Shown: positions 10,258 through 19,170, counted from the stretch's first letter. The stretch: 64,000 nt of DNA from Polia nebulosa (GCA_951329385.1 OX589594.1:30262901-30326900), one strand, 5' to 3'. The notes: generated by a model from the sequence alone, not told the origin. Numbers and translations: made by a program.

Positions 10258-10746
10258 TGGTGTGGCGAGTTGCCGCCACTCTGCAAGTTGGGTGGGGTTG
10301 GTATCACGTCAGTTGTGTGTCTAACGCCGCGAGGCACAGCGCGCATCTCACCGCAGACTAATGTCTTAAAAATAATATCGTCCCCGCAAATACGCTAAAA
10401 TCCCGAGTAAATCCCGTAAACGTTGGGGATCCTCCGGGAATAATAAATAACCCATATTCACCGCGTCCGTTAACTACTGAACAAGCATAATCAGGAGTGT
10501 TGGTGTGAAGAAACGAGTGGCCACTCGTCGTCGTCCAGCGTGAACAGCCAGGAAAGTCAGGTAACGCTTGTTCTTGATAGCTTAGAGTAAGGCCACATTC
10601 GCCGACTGCTGCCGACCACTCCTAACTTGAAGTTATACAGACAAATATAGGCAATTTTGGGCCAGCATTCCCTCTAAGTGCTTGGTCGTATTTACCGTTC
10701 TACATCCGCAGAGACCCACGGCTATTTACACGCTTGGGCAACTCCA
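10258..10746 (+). repeat. 5' LTR of the BEL element
   Basis: It starts TGGTGTGGCG and ends GGCAACTCCA, so it obeys the TG...CA rule. An AATAAA polyadenylation signal is at 10442-10447. I saw no strong TATA box. An 11-bp inverted pair, gagtggccactc, lies in the middle. The LTR would carry the promoter and polyadenylation functions for the element. Confidence 0.95.
10442..10447 (+). promoter_or_regulatory. AATAAA polyadenylation signal in LTR
   Basis: Sequence AATAAA within the LTR. The same hexamer in the 3' LTR would terminate element transcripts. Functional use is inferred. Confidence 0.5.
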
Positions 10747-10751
10747 TTAGA

Positions 10752-10770
10752 TGGTCCTTTCGAGCCTGGA
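10752..10770 (+). promoter_or_regulatory. Candidate primer-binding site
   Basis: Six bases after the 5' LTR comes tggtcctttcgagcctgga. A TGG start just after the LTR is expected where the CCA end of a primer tRNA pairs. I cannot name the tRNA from sequence alone. Confidence 0.45.
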
Positions 10771-10846
10771 TAGGCATCAGTAAAATTCAGTACAAATTAA
10801 GTACAAGTCATTACGGTAGGCACATAACTTTATTAGTGCCCCCAAA

Positions 10847-11878
10847 ATGGCGTCCCGCAAGCAAGAAGCTAAATTGGCTCAGCTTACCGCTAAAAAACAA
10901 ATGATTTTCGAGCGAGTTAATCGCATATATAATGATTCCAGAAACATCTCGAACTATGATTCACGTTCAAATGAGACATTCTTAGCGCAGTCAGAAACAA
11001 TTACTGAGCAATATAACAAATTTGAGGAAATAATAGAACAAATGAATGAATTGCAATTCGAGATTGACCAAACCGCACCAGACTATTCGAGTCTATATTC
11101 TATTGAAGACTTATATTCTAATATTAAATATAAACGTAATCTCATACTTTCGAAAAACGAAACATCGGAACACAAAGTGGGTACTCGGATAAAATTACCG
11201 CCCATAGATTTGCCAACGTTTGATGGTAAAGCGGAAAATTGGCCCATATTTTATGAAATGTTTCGAAGCAATGTTCATTTAAATACCGATCTGGTTGACT
11301 CGCAGCGTGTCCAGTACTTGATCAGTAAGTTGACTCATGATGCCTTAAAACTGACCGCAGGCATTGTTCCTACAGGTGATACATACAACGTTATGTGGAA
11401 CAGTCTCGTAAAAAGGTATCAAGATAAGCGTAGTTTAGGGATTCATTATCTCAATAATATACTGGACATTAAACAATGCGCCGGAAATGCCGCGAGCCTC
11501 AATACTTTTGTGGAACGATATTCAGCGTCCGTCGCAGCCTTGAAGCAGTTAGACATTCCAGACTTACTGGGTTTTGTTTTATTACACTGTGGTTTAAGAA
11601 AGGTTGACGCGCAAACTGTCTTACAGTTTGAATCACGTGTGAGTGAAAAAGAATTACCTTCCTATGCGGAGTTTATAACATTCATGCAAGAATATGTTAA
11701 GGTACTACAACGCTCATACGGTAATAATTTACAGACGGAACCGCGCGCTAAGTCTAGTTCAGCGAATCATCAAACAAAAAATAATACCGCTAAGTCATTC
11801 GTATCGCGTAATGAACCGGTTTCGAATGGCAAATGTACGTTGTGCGATAAGGATGACGTACGACATCAGCTGTTCTAA
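10847..11878 (+). CDS. BEL/Pao Gag (ends at a stop in the zinc knuckle)
   Basis: A 343-residue frame. The start codon has a good insect context (cccaaaATGGCG) and lies about 100 bp after the LTR. Residues 1-75 are rich in K, E and Q and probably form a coiled coil. Residues about 115-290 match the DUF1759 Gag domain of BEL/Pao elements (KLPPIDLPTFDGKAENW, then LVKRYQDKRSL). A zinc knuckle starts at C330-x2-C333-x6-H340, but a TAA at 11876-11878 precedes the last Cys of the C-x2-C-x6-H-x4-C pattern. The codons after the TAA stay in the same frame as Pol and encode that Cys and two further knuckles. Gag would package the element RNA in cytoplasmic particles. Whether the stop inactivates the protein or is read through is undecided. 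Confidence 0.9.
   Translation: MASRKQEAKLAQLTAKKQMIFERVNRIYNDSRNISNYDSRSNETFLAQSETITEQYNKFEEIIEQMNELQFEIDQTAPDYSSLYSIEDLYSNIKYKRNLILSKNETSEHKVGTRIKLPPIDLPTFDGKAENWPIFYEMFRSNVHLNTDLVDSQRVQYLISKLTHDALKLTAGIVPTGDTYNVMWNSLVKRYQDKRSLGIHYLNNILDIKQCAGNAASLNTFVERYSASVAALKQLDIPDLLGFVLLHCGLRKVDAQTVLQFESRVSEKELPSYAEFITFMQEYVKVLQRSYGNNLQTEPRAKSSSANHQTKNNTAKSFVSRNEPVSNGKCTLCDKDDVRHQLF
11876..11878 (+). other. In-frame TAA between Gag and Pol
   Basis: The upstream frame (from 10847) and the Pol frame (from 11975, open from 11879) are in the same phase. This single TAA is the only break. It falls in the x4 spacer of the first CCHC knuckle, so the ancestral frame probably had a sense codon there. Confidence 0.9.
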
Positions 11879-11974
11879 TGCCCGCTGTTTAAAAATATTA
11901 GAACACCGCTTGCACGTTTTGAATTTATTAAAGCTAAACGTGGCTGTATAAACTGTTTAAGTCTATCCCATTCT

Positions 11975-14431
11975 TTGGTTAAATGTAAGTCACGTAACGT
12001 TTGTAAAATTTGTAAGAAGAACCACCATTCTCTCTTACATTTCCGAGAAAAACATGAGTCATTATCGCCCGAGCCGCAAGCGCCTACTAAGGATACATCT
12101 GTTTCGCTCACTACAGCTGTTAAAACTGGGTCAACCATTTTGCTAGCGACCGCGCAGTTATATGCATACTATAGCGACATCAGAGATAAGGAGGTGGTTC
12201 GGTGCCTACTAGATAACGGATCGCAAAATAATTTAATTACTGTGGACTGTTGTAAACGTTTGAACTTACCCATAATTAAATTACGCAATTCATTTTTACA
12301 AGGTGTTGGAATGTCATCGAAACCAATACACGGTTTTATTCATCTCAACATAGAATCTCGGTTTGACCCTCATACGAAGTTTTCGATACAAGCGTTAGTT
12401 GTTGATTGTATTACAGATAGACTTCCCGCGAAATTAATTAGATTACATAACAATGATAACATGTCATACTTAAGTAACTTGCAGCTCGCTGATCCGCTTT
12501 GGAACGTGCCGGGCACGGTAGATCTCGTGCTTGGAGCACAATTGTTCCCCTTTATTTACCTGGGAGACAGGGTCGAAACAGGTACCCGCGCACCCCCTGC
12601 TGTACTGACTAGCTTCGGTTATGTACTTATGGGTGATATTGATTGTTGTAATAGTGATGTGACACACATTGCATCTTCGTTTACCGCGCAGGCCGACATT
12701 GAAGTCGAGTCAAATTTATATAAGTTTTTTGAGCTAGAGGAAATTCCACCCACCGCCACCGCCGCGCCGCGCCGCGCCGCGCCGCGTTCCGTTATTGGTC
12801 CGCACGAATTAGAGTGTGAAAATAATTTTAATTCTTCAGTCTTATTTGAAGACGGCAGATACTTTGTCGATCTGCCTTTTGCGCGCTCACCCGGCGGGCT
12901 AGGTAGCTCGCACGGTTACGCCCCTGGGCGCTCACTTGCGCTTGAGCGTAAGTTTGCGTTGGTGACCCTACGCGAGAATTATAATAAAACTATCGCGGAT
13001 TATATAACTCACTCGAGGTTGTCGCTCAATGACATTTTGCATGTCGGACCTAATTTGCAAGCAGACTTGTTTTTGTTATTGCTTGATTTTCGTACATTCC
13101 CTGTCGCGATGACAGCGGATATAAAACAAATGTTCTTACGTATCGGTGTAAGAGAGCACCACCGCAAATATTTACGAATCTTGTATCGTTTTAGCAAAGG
13201 TGAGCCTATTCGCACCTTTCATTTTAACCGCGTTCCCTTCGGACTAAAACCTAGTCCTTATTTAGCGATGCGCACATTGCGTAACTTGGCGTGTGAGCAA
13301 AGCGACCGCTTTCCTGAGGCTTCTAAATTGGTAGAAACTCAGTTTTACATGGACGACTACGTCTACTCTGTTTCGGACGAACAGACAGCTATGCGTCTAT
13401 CCCGCGATTTAATTGATTTAATGAAGGTAGGTTCCTTTGACTTAGTCAAATGGGCTACCAATTCACCCGCTTTATTAGAGATTCTCCCAGAGTCTCACCG
13501 CTTACCAGTTAATTTTTCTGGCATGGATAATGATGTCCATAATTTCAAAATCCTTGGATTAACCTGGGAACCCGCTGATGATTATTTTTCTTTGACAACA
13601 GTCGCCGCTTTACTTCTATCTAAACTTGTTCGCGTAGTCAAGGAGAAACTTTCCGCTCGTGTACCTATTACAGGTGTCCACGCTTTCTCGGACTCCACCA
13701 TAGCTCTCTCGTGGATCCACTCATCTCCCCATAGATGGTCTATTTTTGTCAGCAACCGCATTGCTCAAATACAGGAAAACTTACCTGCCGCTTGTTTCCG
13801 TCACGTGTCCGGGAAAGAGAATCCTAGCGATTGTCTGTCTCGCGGCATGCTGCCGTCGGATTTAATAAGACACTCGTTGTGGTGGAACGGCCCCACATGG
13901 CTCCATCAGCCCATGAGCGAGTGGCCTTTAAAGTTCTCTCCTGCTCAATGTGAAACATTGCCGGAGTTTAAATCAAAGGTTTTTCTTGTAGAAACTTCGA
14001 ATACTGAACCGCGTATTTTAGATACTATAGCTGACCGTGTTTGCTCATGGAACAAACTGTTACGTGTATTTATGTACATTCTTAAATTTACAAACAGACT
14101 ACATAGTCATAGTTCTGTTGAAAACATAAACCTAAACAACCGCAAAAGGCTCTTGGATCAACTTGTGTTATCCTACTGGAATAAATGGCGAATTGAGTAC
14201 TTGCACACGCTGCAAGTTCGCCAGAAGTGGTGCATTCCCGATCGCCCTATAGAGATAGGTACTGTCGTTCTCTTGGGTCAAGATAACGTACCTCCATTGA
14301 CTTGGCCATTAGGTATCATAGAGGAAGTTTTTCCGGGATCGGATGGTGTAATTCGAGTCGCTTCAATAAAAACCGCGTCAGGCACGTATAAACGTCCTGT
14401 CACTAAGTTGTATCCTTTGCCAACTCAATAG
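11975..14431 (+). CDS. BEL/Pao Pol, missing parts of RT/RNase H and the integrase
   Basis: 818 codons from the first ATG; the frame is open from 11879. Order: residues 4-22 finish the zinc knuckles (CKICKKNHH). An aspartic protease has DNG at 80-82 in LLDNGSQNNLIT, where many relatives have DSG. A linker has the BEL-typical FFELEEIP (251-258). The RT has motif A D382 (ADIKQMF) and YMDD at 458-461. Part of RNase H remains around D573 (FSDSTIALSWI) and ENPSDCLSRG (615-624). A C-terminal DUF5641-like domain spans about 720-818. Compared with the family, three blocks are missing without loss of frame: RT fingers near residue 346, the region between RT and RNase H near 542, and the whole zinc-binding and catalytic integrase near 720. 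Reverse transcription and integration in cis are therefore unlikely. A GCCGC pentamer run (about 12755-12786) gives an odd Ala/Arg/Pro stretch. Confidence 0.9.
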   Translation: MVKCKSRNVCKICKKNHHSLLHFREKHESLSPEPQAPTKDTSVSLTTAVKTGSTILLATAQLYAYYSDIRDKEVVRCLLDNGSQNNLITVDCCKRLNLPIIKLRNSFLQGVGMSSKPIHGFIHLNIESRFDPHTKFSIQALVVDCITDRLPAKLIRLHNNDNMSYLSNLQLADPLWNVPGTVDLVLGAQLFPFIYLGDRVETGTRAPPAVLTSFGYVLMGDIDCCNSDVTHIASSFTAQADIEVESNLYKFFELEEIPPTATAAPRRAAPRSVIGPHELECENNFNSSVLFEDGRYFVDLPFARSPGGLGSSHGYAPGRSLALERKFALVTLRENYNKTIADYITHSRLSLNDILHVGPNLQADLFLLLLDFRTFPVAMTADIKQMFLRIGVREHHRKYLRILYRFSKGEPIRTFHFNRVPFGLKPSPYLAMRTLRNLACEQSDRFPEASKLVETQFYMDDYVYSVSDEQTAMRLSRDLIDLMKVGSFDLVKWATNSPALLEILPESHRLPVNFSGMDNDVHNFKILGLTWEPADDYFSLTTVAALLLSKLVRVVKEKLSARVPITGVHAFSDSTIALSWIHSSPHRWSIFVSNRIAQIQENLPAACFRHVSGKENPSDCLSRGMLPSDLIRHSLWWNGPTWLHQPMSEWPLKFSPAQCETLPEFKSKVFLVETSNTEPRILDTIADRVCSWNKLLRVFMYILKFTNRLHSHSSVENINLNNRKRLLDQLVLSYWNKWRIEYLHTLQVRQKWCIPDRPIEIGTVVLLGQDNVPPLTWPLGIIEEVFPGSDGVIRVASIKTASGTYKRPVTKLYPLPTQ
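12752..12787 (+). repeat. (GCCGC)n run inside Pol
   Basis: A GC-only pentanucleotide repeat encoding Ala, Pro and Arg at about residues 259-271, between protease and RT. Its base composition is unlike the rest of the element, so it is probably a replication-slippage expansion. Confidence 0.7.
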
Positions 14432-14750
14432 ATTATTATTACTACATAATTTAGTTTAATTTAGTTTAGGGTTCATATTATACGTTCCAATGGTACGCCA
14501 TTACATAGTTGTAATTTAGTTTATTCGACTTACCATAGTCAAGTCGAACCGCAATTCATTCTTAGGACACTGATAATTATTTTTCCCGAGCATTATATCA
14601 ATGAGATGGTGTTTCAGACTGCTGCTTGGATTTCCCTCAAAGCTCTTCAACAAGCTAATGCTTACATATCATCACCGCTTCTTGAACCTCACTCGCTCCG
14701 CATAGATTAGCAGCTTTTGAAAGCTCCTGGACCTTTCAAGGCGGGGAGCA
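14432..14750 (+). other. BEL 3' untranslated region and polypurine tract
   Basis: Non-coding stretch between the Pol stop and the 3' LTR. Its last bases, aaggcggggagca, form the purine-rich primer expected for plus-strand DNA synthesis directly before the LTR TG. Confidence 0.7.
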
Positions 14751-15239
14751 TGGTGTGGCGAGTTGCCGCCACTCTGCAAGTTGGGTGGGGTTGGTATCAC
14801 GTCAGTTGTGTGTCTAACGCCGCGAGGCACAGCGCGCATCTCACCGCAGACTAATGTCTTAAAAATAATATCGTCCCCGCAAATACGCTAAAATCCCGAG
14901 TAAATCCCGTAAACGTTGGGGATCCTCCGGGAATAATAAATAACCCATATTCACCGCGTCCGTTAACTACTGAACAAGCATAATCAGGAGTGTTGGTGTG
15001 AAGAAACGAGTGGCCACTCGTCGTCGTCCAGCGTGAACAGCCAGGAAAGTCAGGTAACGCTTGTTCTTGATAGCTTAGAGTAAGGCCACATTCGCCGACT
15101 GCTGCCGACCACTCCTAACTTGAAGTTATACAGACAAATATAGGCAATTTTGGGCCAGCATTCCCTCTAAGTGCTTGGTCGTATTTACCGTTCTACATCC
15201 GCAGAGACCCACGGCTATTTACACGCTTGGGCAACTCCA
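14751..15239 (+). repeat. 3' LTR of the BEL element
   Basis: Same 489-bp length as the 5' LTR and, by eye, the same sequence throughout. It is followed by the second TSD copy, ctatg, at 15240-15244. Confidence 0.95.
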
Positions 15240-15407
15240 CTATGTTATAAAAATATAATTTCAAATATTCTCATATCAAATTACGACGGAAATTGTCTAG
15301 AGTGACATTTTTTTTTTTCAAAGAAATAAAACAAGTCGTTTAGACGTGATGTTCAATTAAAAACCATTAAAAGTCGTATAACTGCACTTTGTAGTACTCA
15401 GTTTTTT

Positions 15408-15627
15408 ATGATAAAACTGACAGACATCACCTAAAACGCGGTCACTCTCAGCCTGCATAGAAAAGAAAGAGATGCGCGACGACAAATGCTCGCAATTTAT
15501 TGCAAAATAATTAATTAATGATAAAACTGACAGACATCACCTAAAACGCGGTCACTCTCAGCCTGCATAGAAAAGAAAGAGATGCGCGACGACAAATGCT
15601 CGCAATTTATTGCAAAATATTTAATAA
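15408..15627 (+). repeat. 110-bp tandem duplication
   Basis: Two direct copies start at 15408 and 15518 with atgataaaactgacagac. They agree over at least 100 bp, through acgcggtcactctcagcc and gacgacaaatgctcgc. The duplication begins in the divergent right end of MITE-1. Confidence 0.9.
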
Positions 15628-15629
15628 AT

Positions 15630-15984
15630 TTTTGATTTATTAATATATTTAAAAAAAAAACTATCACTGGATGCAGTTTAGCATTTGGATTTTTATGGTA
15701 TGTTTTTTATTGTGATTATAATTGTTAATGAAGGGATAAACTGCTTTTAAAGATAATTAAGAGGTATGTTTGAAGATTTTGACGCATTCAAGTATGTTAA
15801 ATTATGTTTTGAGTTCCATCACTATATGCAAATAGGACTTCAAAATATCATGTTTTTTTTTATTTGTCAAAATGATTTAAGGTTTGATAGATACACTGCT
15901 TTAAAAAACTACCTTTTTGGGCCTTAACTAACCTATAATGTTATTCTATTTTTACATGCAGCTGCGATTAAACTTCTATCTTTA
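15630..15984. other. AT-rich DNA without gene
   Basis: A/T runs only; no repeat relationship or coding signal seen. Confidence 0.4.
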
Positions 15985-16760
15985 TATACGAGTAGTATAA
16001 ATCAAAGTCGCTTTCCGCGACTGTTTGTTGCTCACCCAACTCCTCCTAAACTACGCAAGGGATTTTAATTAATGCACTTTTCACTGATAGAAAGAGAGAT
16101 AAATGGGGAAGGTTTCTGTCACAGATAATATAATACTAGCGTACATATGCCTCATTCCATACAAAGAAACGGTACCTCCGTAACTACGGGTGGTCGACTT
16201 GCAATGGTAACTTTTGTTCTTCGTTCGGGCCCGTCCTCGACATCTCGCTAGATGGTGTTAGCAGCGACGGCTTGCAAGTTGAATGAATTTACATAGTCTT
16301 ATCAATATTTTCTCACATATTGAGGAATTACCAATACAGAATTTATGGCACTTTATAACAGTTTTACTGTTTCAAAATGTTTCACTATACAAATTTTAAA
16401 GAGGCGAATGGATAAACTCTAAAACTTTAAACAGCGCCATCTATTGGTACAAGGAATATAAATGCCTAAAGATTCGTTCCAATAAATACCTTGTCTTTTT
16501 TTTAACTTGAATTAGGAGCTATAATAATTGTTCCACAATTTTGAGATTAGAGTAGTTTATTAAATAAGAAAATACAGTGTTTACCATATTTTTTTTTTAA
16601 ATATTATTGTTACTTAGACTTCAATACGAAATCGATGCATATAACGCCATCTATTGTTTGTTTGAACTAAATTTTCTTTGTTCGAGATGAGACCCTGTGT
16701 TTCTGTGTACAATTACCAGTTCGTACCAGTACGAAGCCGGGGCGATTCACTAGTTAATTA
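15985..16760 (+). repeat. Rep-B copy split by MITE-2 copy A
   Basis: Left part: ataaatcaaagtcgc, cactgatagaaagag, ggaaggtttctgt. Right part after the MITE: tttctgtgtacaatta to cgaagccggggcgattcac. Joining the parts at the 7-bp repeat restores the order seen in other Rep-B copies (ggtttgcgtatataatttg at 42011-42035). Confidence 0.6.
16120..16699 (+). mobile_element. MITE-2 copy A (7-bp TSD)
   Basis: 580 bp from cacagataatataatactag to gagaccctgtg, flanked on both sides by tttctgt (16113-16119 and 16700-16706). The ends read CACAG...CTGTG. The interior holds caaagaaacggtacc, cgggcccgtcctcgac and two gccatctattg motifs. Copies B (19255-19827) and C (34555-35097, reversed) share the whole length. 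There is no ORF. A 7-bp TSD fits P-like or some rarer DNA transposon groups better than the TTAA or TA families. The superfamily is not settled. Confidence 0.85.
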
Positions 16761-16839
16761 TTTTATAATGATGTTTTATCTTAGCTGATATATTTTTAAC
16801 TATTTGCGTGTCTAGCGCCCACATGCTGGCCGAGACACA

Positions 16840-17201
16840 ATAGGGAATATGCATGATATTTTTTTATTTTTTGAATTGAAGACTTATTACTCGTAACTAT
16901 AGTGAACAAATATGAAGGAATTTTCAAAATATCATCATCAGCGACAAGTTATAAAGCTTTATAGTTGATAATTAGAAAGAGAAGTCCGACGTGTTCTTTG
17001 ACGTCAAAGGACATGCGCCCATACAACTGCCATAGAAAACAGCATTTTCGAGAGAGAGACAGATATATTTGTTTAAAAGTGTTATATATCGTTTATTTTC
17101 GATCAACTTTGATTCTGCTTTCACTGTTTGTACTCTATTTTAGTATATTCATCGATAAACCGGTTAGATAACAAATATTTTTTTCATGCACATTCCCTAT
17201 T
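16840..17201 (+). mobile_element. MITE-6 with AATAGGGAAT ends
   Basis: The left end aatagggaatatgcatga is the reverse complement, with one mismatch, of the right end tcatgcacattccctatt. A second copy lies at about 56010-56375 and shares most of the interior, including gaagtccgacgtgttctttg and aaccggttagataacaaat. The 68-codon ORF at 16965-17171 is inside it and is not a gene. Confidence 0.7.
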
Positions 17202-17209
17202 AAAATCTA

Positions 17210-17820
17210 TTGTGTCTGCTAACTGAACGCGCGACGGGTTAATAATGGAAGTCTGATCATAGCTATTCATGTTATTTTTATGGCCAAATACCGAAATAAC
17301 GAACCAGTTTTAAAACACAGAGATCGTTTCTAAATTAAAATTAAATGTTTCAATTACAATGTGCTTAGTTAAAGTCTGAATTAATTAAATCTGAAACTAA
17401 TTTTCACGTGAAATAATATTGTAATTGTTCTTGCTGTAAAAATTTACAACTACAATTAAATTGAACCTACAACTAGAAAATAAAACCTCTAATTACGAAA
17501 TGTTTTATTTCGTAACTAGACTAGGTTTTATTTTTGGTATAATTTCTGTCGTTCAACGCAAAACATTGACACGAATTAAAACTTAGGCCCTTTAGTTAAT
17601 TAGAAAAAGTCACATTACTAAAATTAGTTGTAAAATTGCCATAAATTAACTCGTTTCGCAAACGTACTCGTAGGCATTATTTAGTTTCTAGGACAAGTCC
17701 CACGACAATGCATGTTAAACTTTAGCGGTAAACGTTAGGTTTTCTCTGAAGTTATAACTTAAACTTTGGTTAATATAACGTCATGACCACTCATAGAATG
17801 AAAATTTTAAGCATTTTTAG
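17210..17820. other. AT-rich DNA with a small inverted repeat
   Basis: An inverted pair of about 25 bp, aaaataaaacctctaattacg against its complement near 17498-17536, could form a hairpin. Nothing else is recognised. Confidence 0.4.
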
Positions 17821-17940
17821 GGTTCCTTACCCGAAGGGCCCAAACGGAGCCCTATTGCTGTCACTCCCGTGTCCGTTTGTCCGTCTATCCGTCTGCCCGT
17901 CTGTCTGTCTGCCCGTCATCTGTCACAATTTTTTTTCCGA
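17818..17940 (+). repeat. Rep-D 5' fragment
   Basis: tttagggttccttacccgaa, then cctattgctgtcactcccgt, then a CCGTCTGTC-type run. Truncated on the right. Confidence 0.55.
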
Positions 17941-18004
17941 TTTTTTTAAACTTGTTAATGTTTATTATAGTTTATTAGAGTCTGGAATAGCACATCCTGC
18001 TATT

Positions 18005-18140
18005 CCTACATCTTATTAATATTATAAGTGTGAAATTTTGTGAGGATGTATGTTTGTTACTCTTTCACGCATAAACTACTGAACGGATTTTGATGAAACT
18101 TTGCAGTGATAAAGCGTAACTTTACAGTAATATAGGGAGC
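18005..18140 (+). repeat. Rep-B-like fragment
   Basis: gaggatgtatgtttgttac, cataaactactgaacgg and attttgatgaaactttgc resemble the 3' part of an abundant decayed retroelement also seen at 53270-53400 and 44700-44880. Confidence 0.4.
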
Positions 18141-18149
18141 AGTGGTAGC

Positions 18150-18335
18150 TACGAGTTGTAGTTCGTGAGGAAACCGGCATCTCCTAGAACCAAAAATTTG
18201 AAGACATATGACATCCACCAATCCGCATTGGGTCCGCGTGGTGGATTACGGCCCACACCACACCCTCTCACAGAAAGGAAGTTTGTGCCCCAGTAATGGG
18301 GACATTAAACGGCTGATGTTGATGATAGCGTATAC
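18150..18335 (+). repeat. Rep-A copy
   Basis: Shares ctagaaccaaaaa, atgacatccaccaatc, cgcgtggtggattacgg and ggggacattaaacggctgat with the other Rep-A copies, ending in a degenerate TGATGTTGATGAT tail. Confidence 0.6.
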
Positions 18336-18422
18336 ATCAGAATAACACAAATAGGCTATACTTTTTATAGTGAGTGAACTACTAAATCCACGCGGGCAAG
18401 TCCGCTATCAGAAGCTTGTGTA

Positions 18423-18460
18423 TACTTCTGCTGATCTATACGTATAGATCAGCAGAAGTA
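18423..18460. repeat. Perfect 38-bp palindrome
   Basis: Each half is tacttctgctgatctatac and the two halves meet without a spacer. It lies immediately beside an RTE insertion, and its last base overlaps the 13-bp TSD. Confidence 0.9.
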
Positions 18461-18472
18461 GAAGAATAAGCA

Positions 18473-18712
18473 ATAGGCCGGCCATATTAGCCGTAGAACC
18501 GATGACCGTTGGGGTAGACGTGTTCTCGAGTGGAGACCGCGAATCGGCATACGTAAGGTAGGACGCCCTCAGGCTAGGTGGAGCGATGATCTTCGCAGGG
18601 TGGCTGGTAGCAGCTGGATGAGAGTTGCCGAGAACCGAGCCGAATGGCGTGCAATTGGAGAGGCCTATGTCCAGCAGTGGACTGCTATAGGCTGATGATG
18701 ATGATGATGATG
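18473..18712 (+). mobile_element. RTE-like LINE 3' end with 13-bp TSD
   Basis: A 240-bp 5'-truncated copy flanked by agaagaataagca at 18460-18472 and 18713-18725. One frame encodes MRVAENRAEWRAIGEAYVQQ followed by WTAIG and a stop, the C-terminus of an RTE-type protein. Then comes a (TGA)n tail. The TSD and tail are what target-primed reverse transcription leaves. The minus-strand ORF 18408-18743 is an antisense shadow. Confidence 0.85.
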
Positions 18713-18729
18713 AGAAGAATAAGCACGAG

Positions 18730-19165
18730 CTTATTCTTTCCATTTTGCGACTGTGTACCTAATCCGTACAAACCGATGTTGATGAATGAATTTATTTTAT
18801 CAGTACGTACTGTACAAAACGATGTTGGTGACGATTCATATTCTTAATTTTTGCGGAATCACAGCTTTTCTTTTGACAAGATTATGAGCAAATCTTTCTG
18901 CAAAAACTAGCTCGTTATTACCACAGCATTAAAATCAAGGTGTGTTTGGAAACTCATCAACTTTGCATTAGCATGAAAGCCTCAATTAACCCTTCATTTA
19001 ATTAGGCTAAAGTTCTTTTGAGTAATAATTTTCAAATCTAACTTTTAAAACAGCAAGTTTACACACGACGGGAGTTAGAAAAAAAAAAAAACTTTTAAGT
19101 AAAAAAATTTGATTGTGTTGATATAATCAAAGAATAAATACTTTTAGTAGGGTGTGCTTTTCACG
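18730..19165. other. AT-rich DNA without gene
   Basis: A short inverted pair, aagaataagc / gcttattctt around 18716-18739, overlaps the RTE TSD. Otherwise nothing is recognised. Confidence 0.4.
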
Positions 19166-19170
19166 GTGTA

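Larger units (their letters stand above)
10258..15239 (+). mobile_element. BEL/Pao LTR retrotransposon, internally deleted
   Basis: A 4,982-bp element with two 489-bp LTRs, a Gag frame, a Pol frame, a purine-rich tract before the 3' LTR and a 5-bp TSD. The protein features (DUF1759-type Gag, aspartic protease, RT of the BEL/Pao type with YMDD, C-terminal DUF5641-like domain) assign it to BEL/Pao. Intact members carry one Gag-Pol frame of roughly 1,600-2,000 codons including an integrase core. Here about 1,195 codons remain and integrase is absent. I read the LTRs base by base and saw no difference between them, so the insertion is recent. It cannot be autonomous. Confidence 0.95.
9939..15390 (+). 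mobile_element. MITE-1 copy 1 (TTAA type), split by the BEL element
   Basis: It starts right after TTAA (9935-9938) with ggcgctattagctgctaatg and continues to 10257. After the BEL element it resumes at 15245 with ttataaaaatataatttcaa and runs to about 15390. Copies at 38851-39305 and 54066-54517 are uninterrupted and show the whole 452-455 bp element with GGCGC...GCGCC ends and TTAA on both sides, as in piggyBac-like elements. In this copy the right end diverges after aactgca, as in copy 2 at 33985-34500. Confidence 0.8.

Noticed and set aside
11694..11951. Separate ORF overlapping the Gag end as a frameshifted product
   Set aside because: Gag and Pol are in the same frame, so no frameshift is needed; this ORF is in another phase and lacks motifs.
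10258..15239. Endogenous retrovirus with envelope gene
   Set aside because: No third ORF after Pol; protein types are BEL/Pao, and only 320 bp of non-coding sequence precede the 3' LTR.
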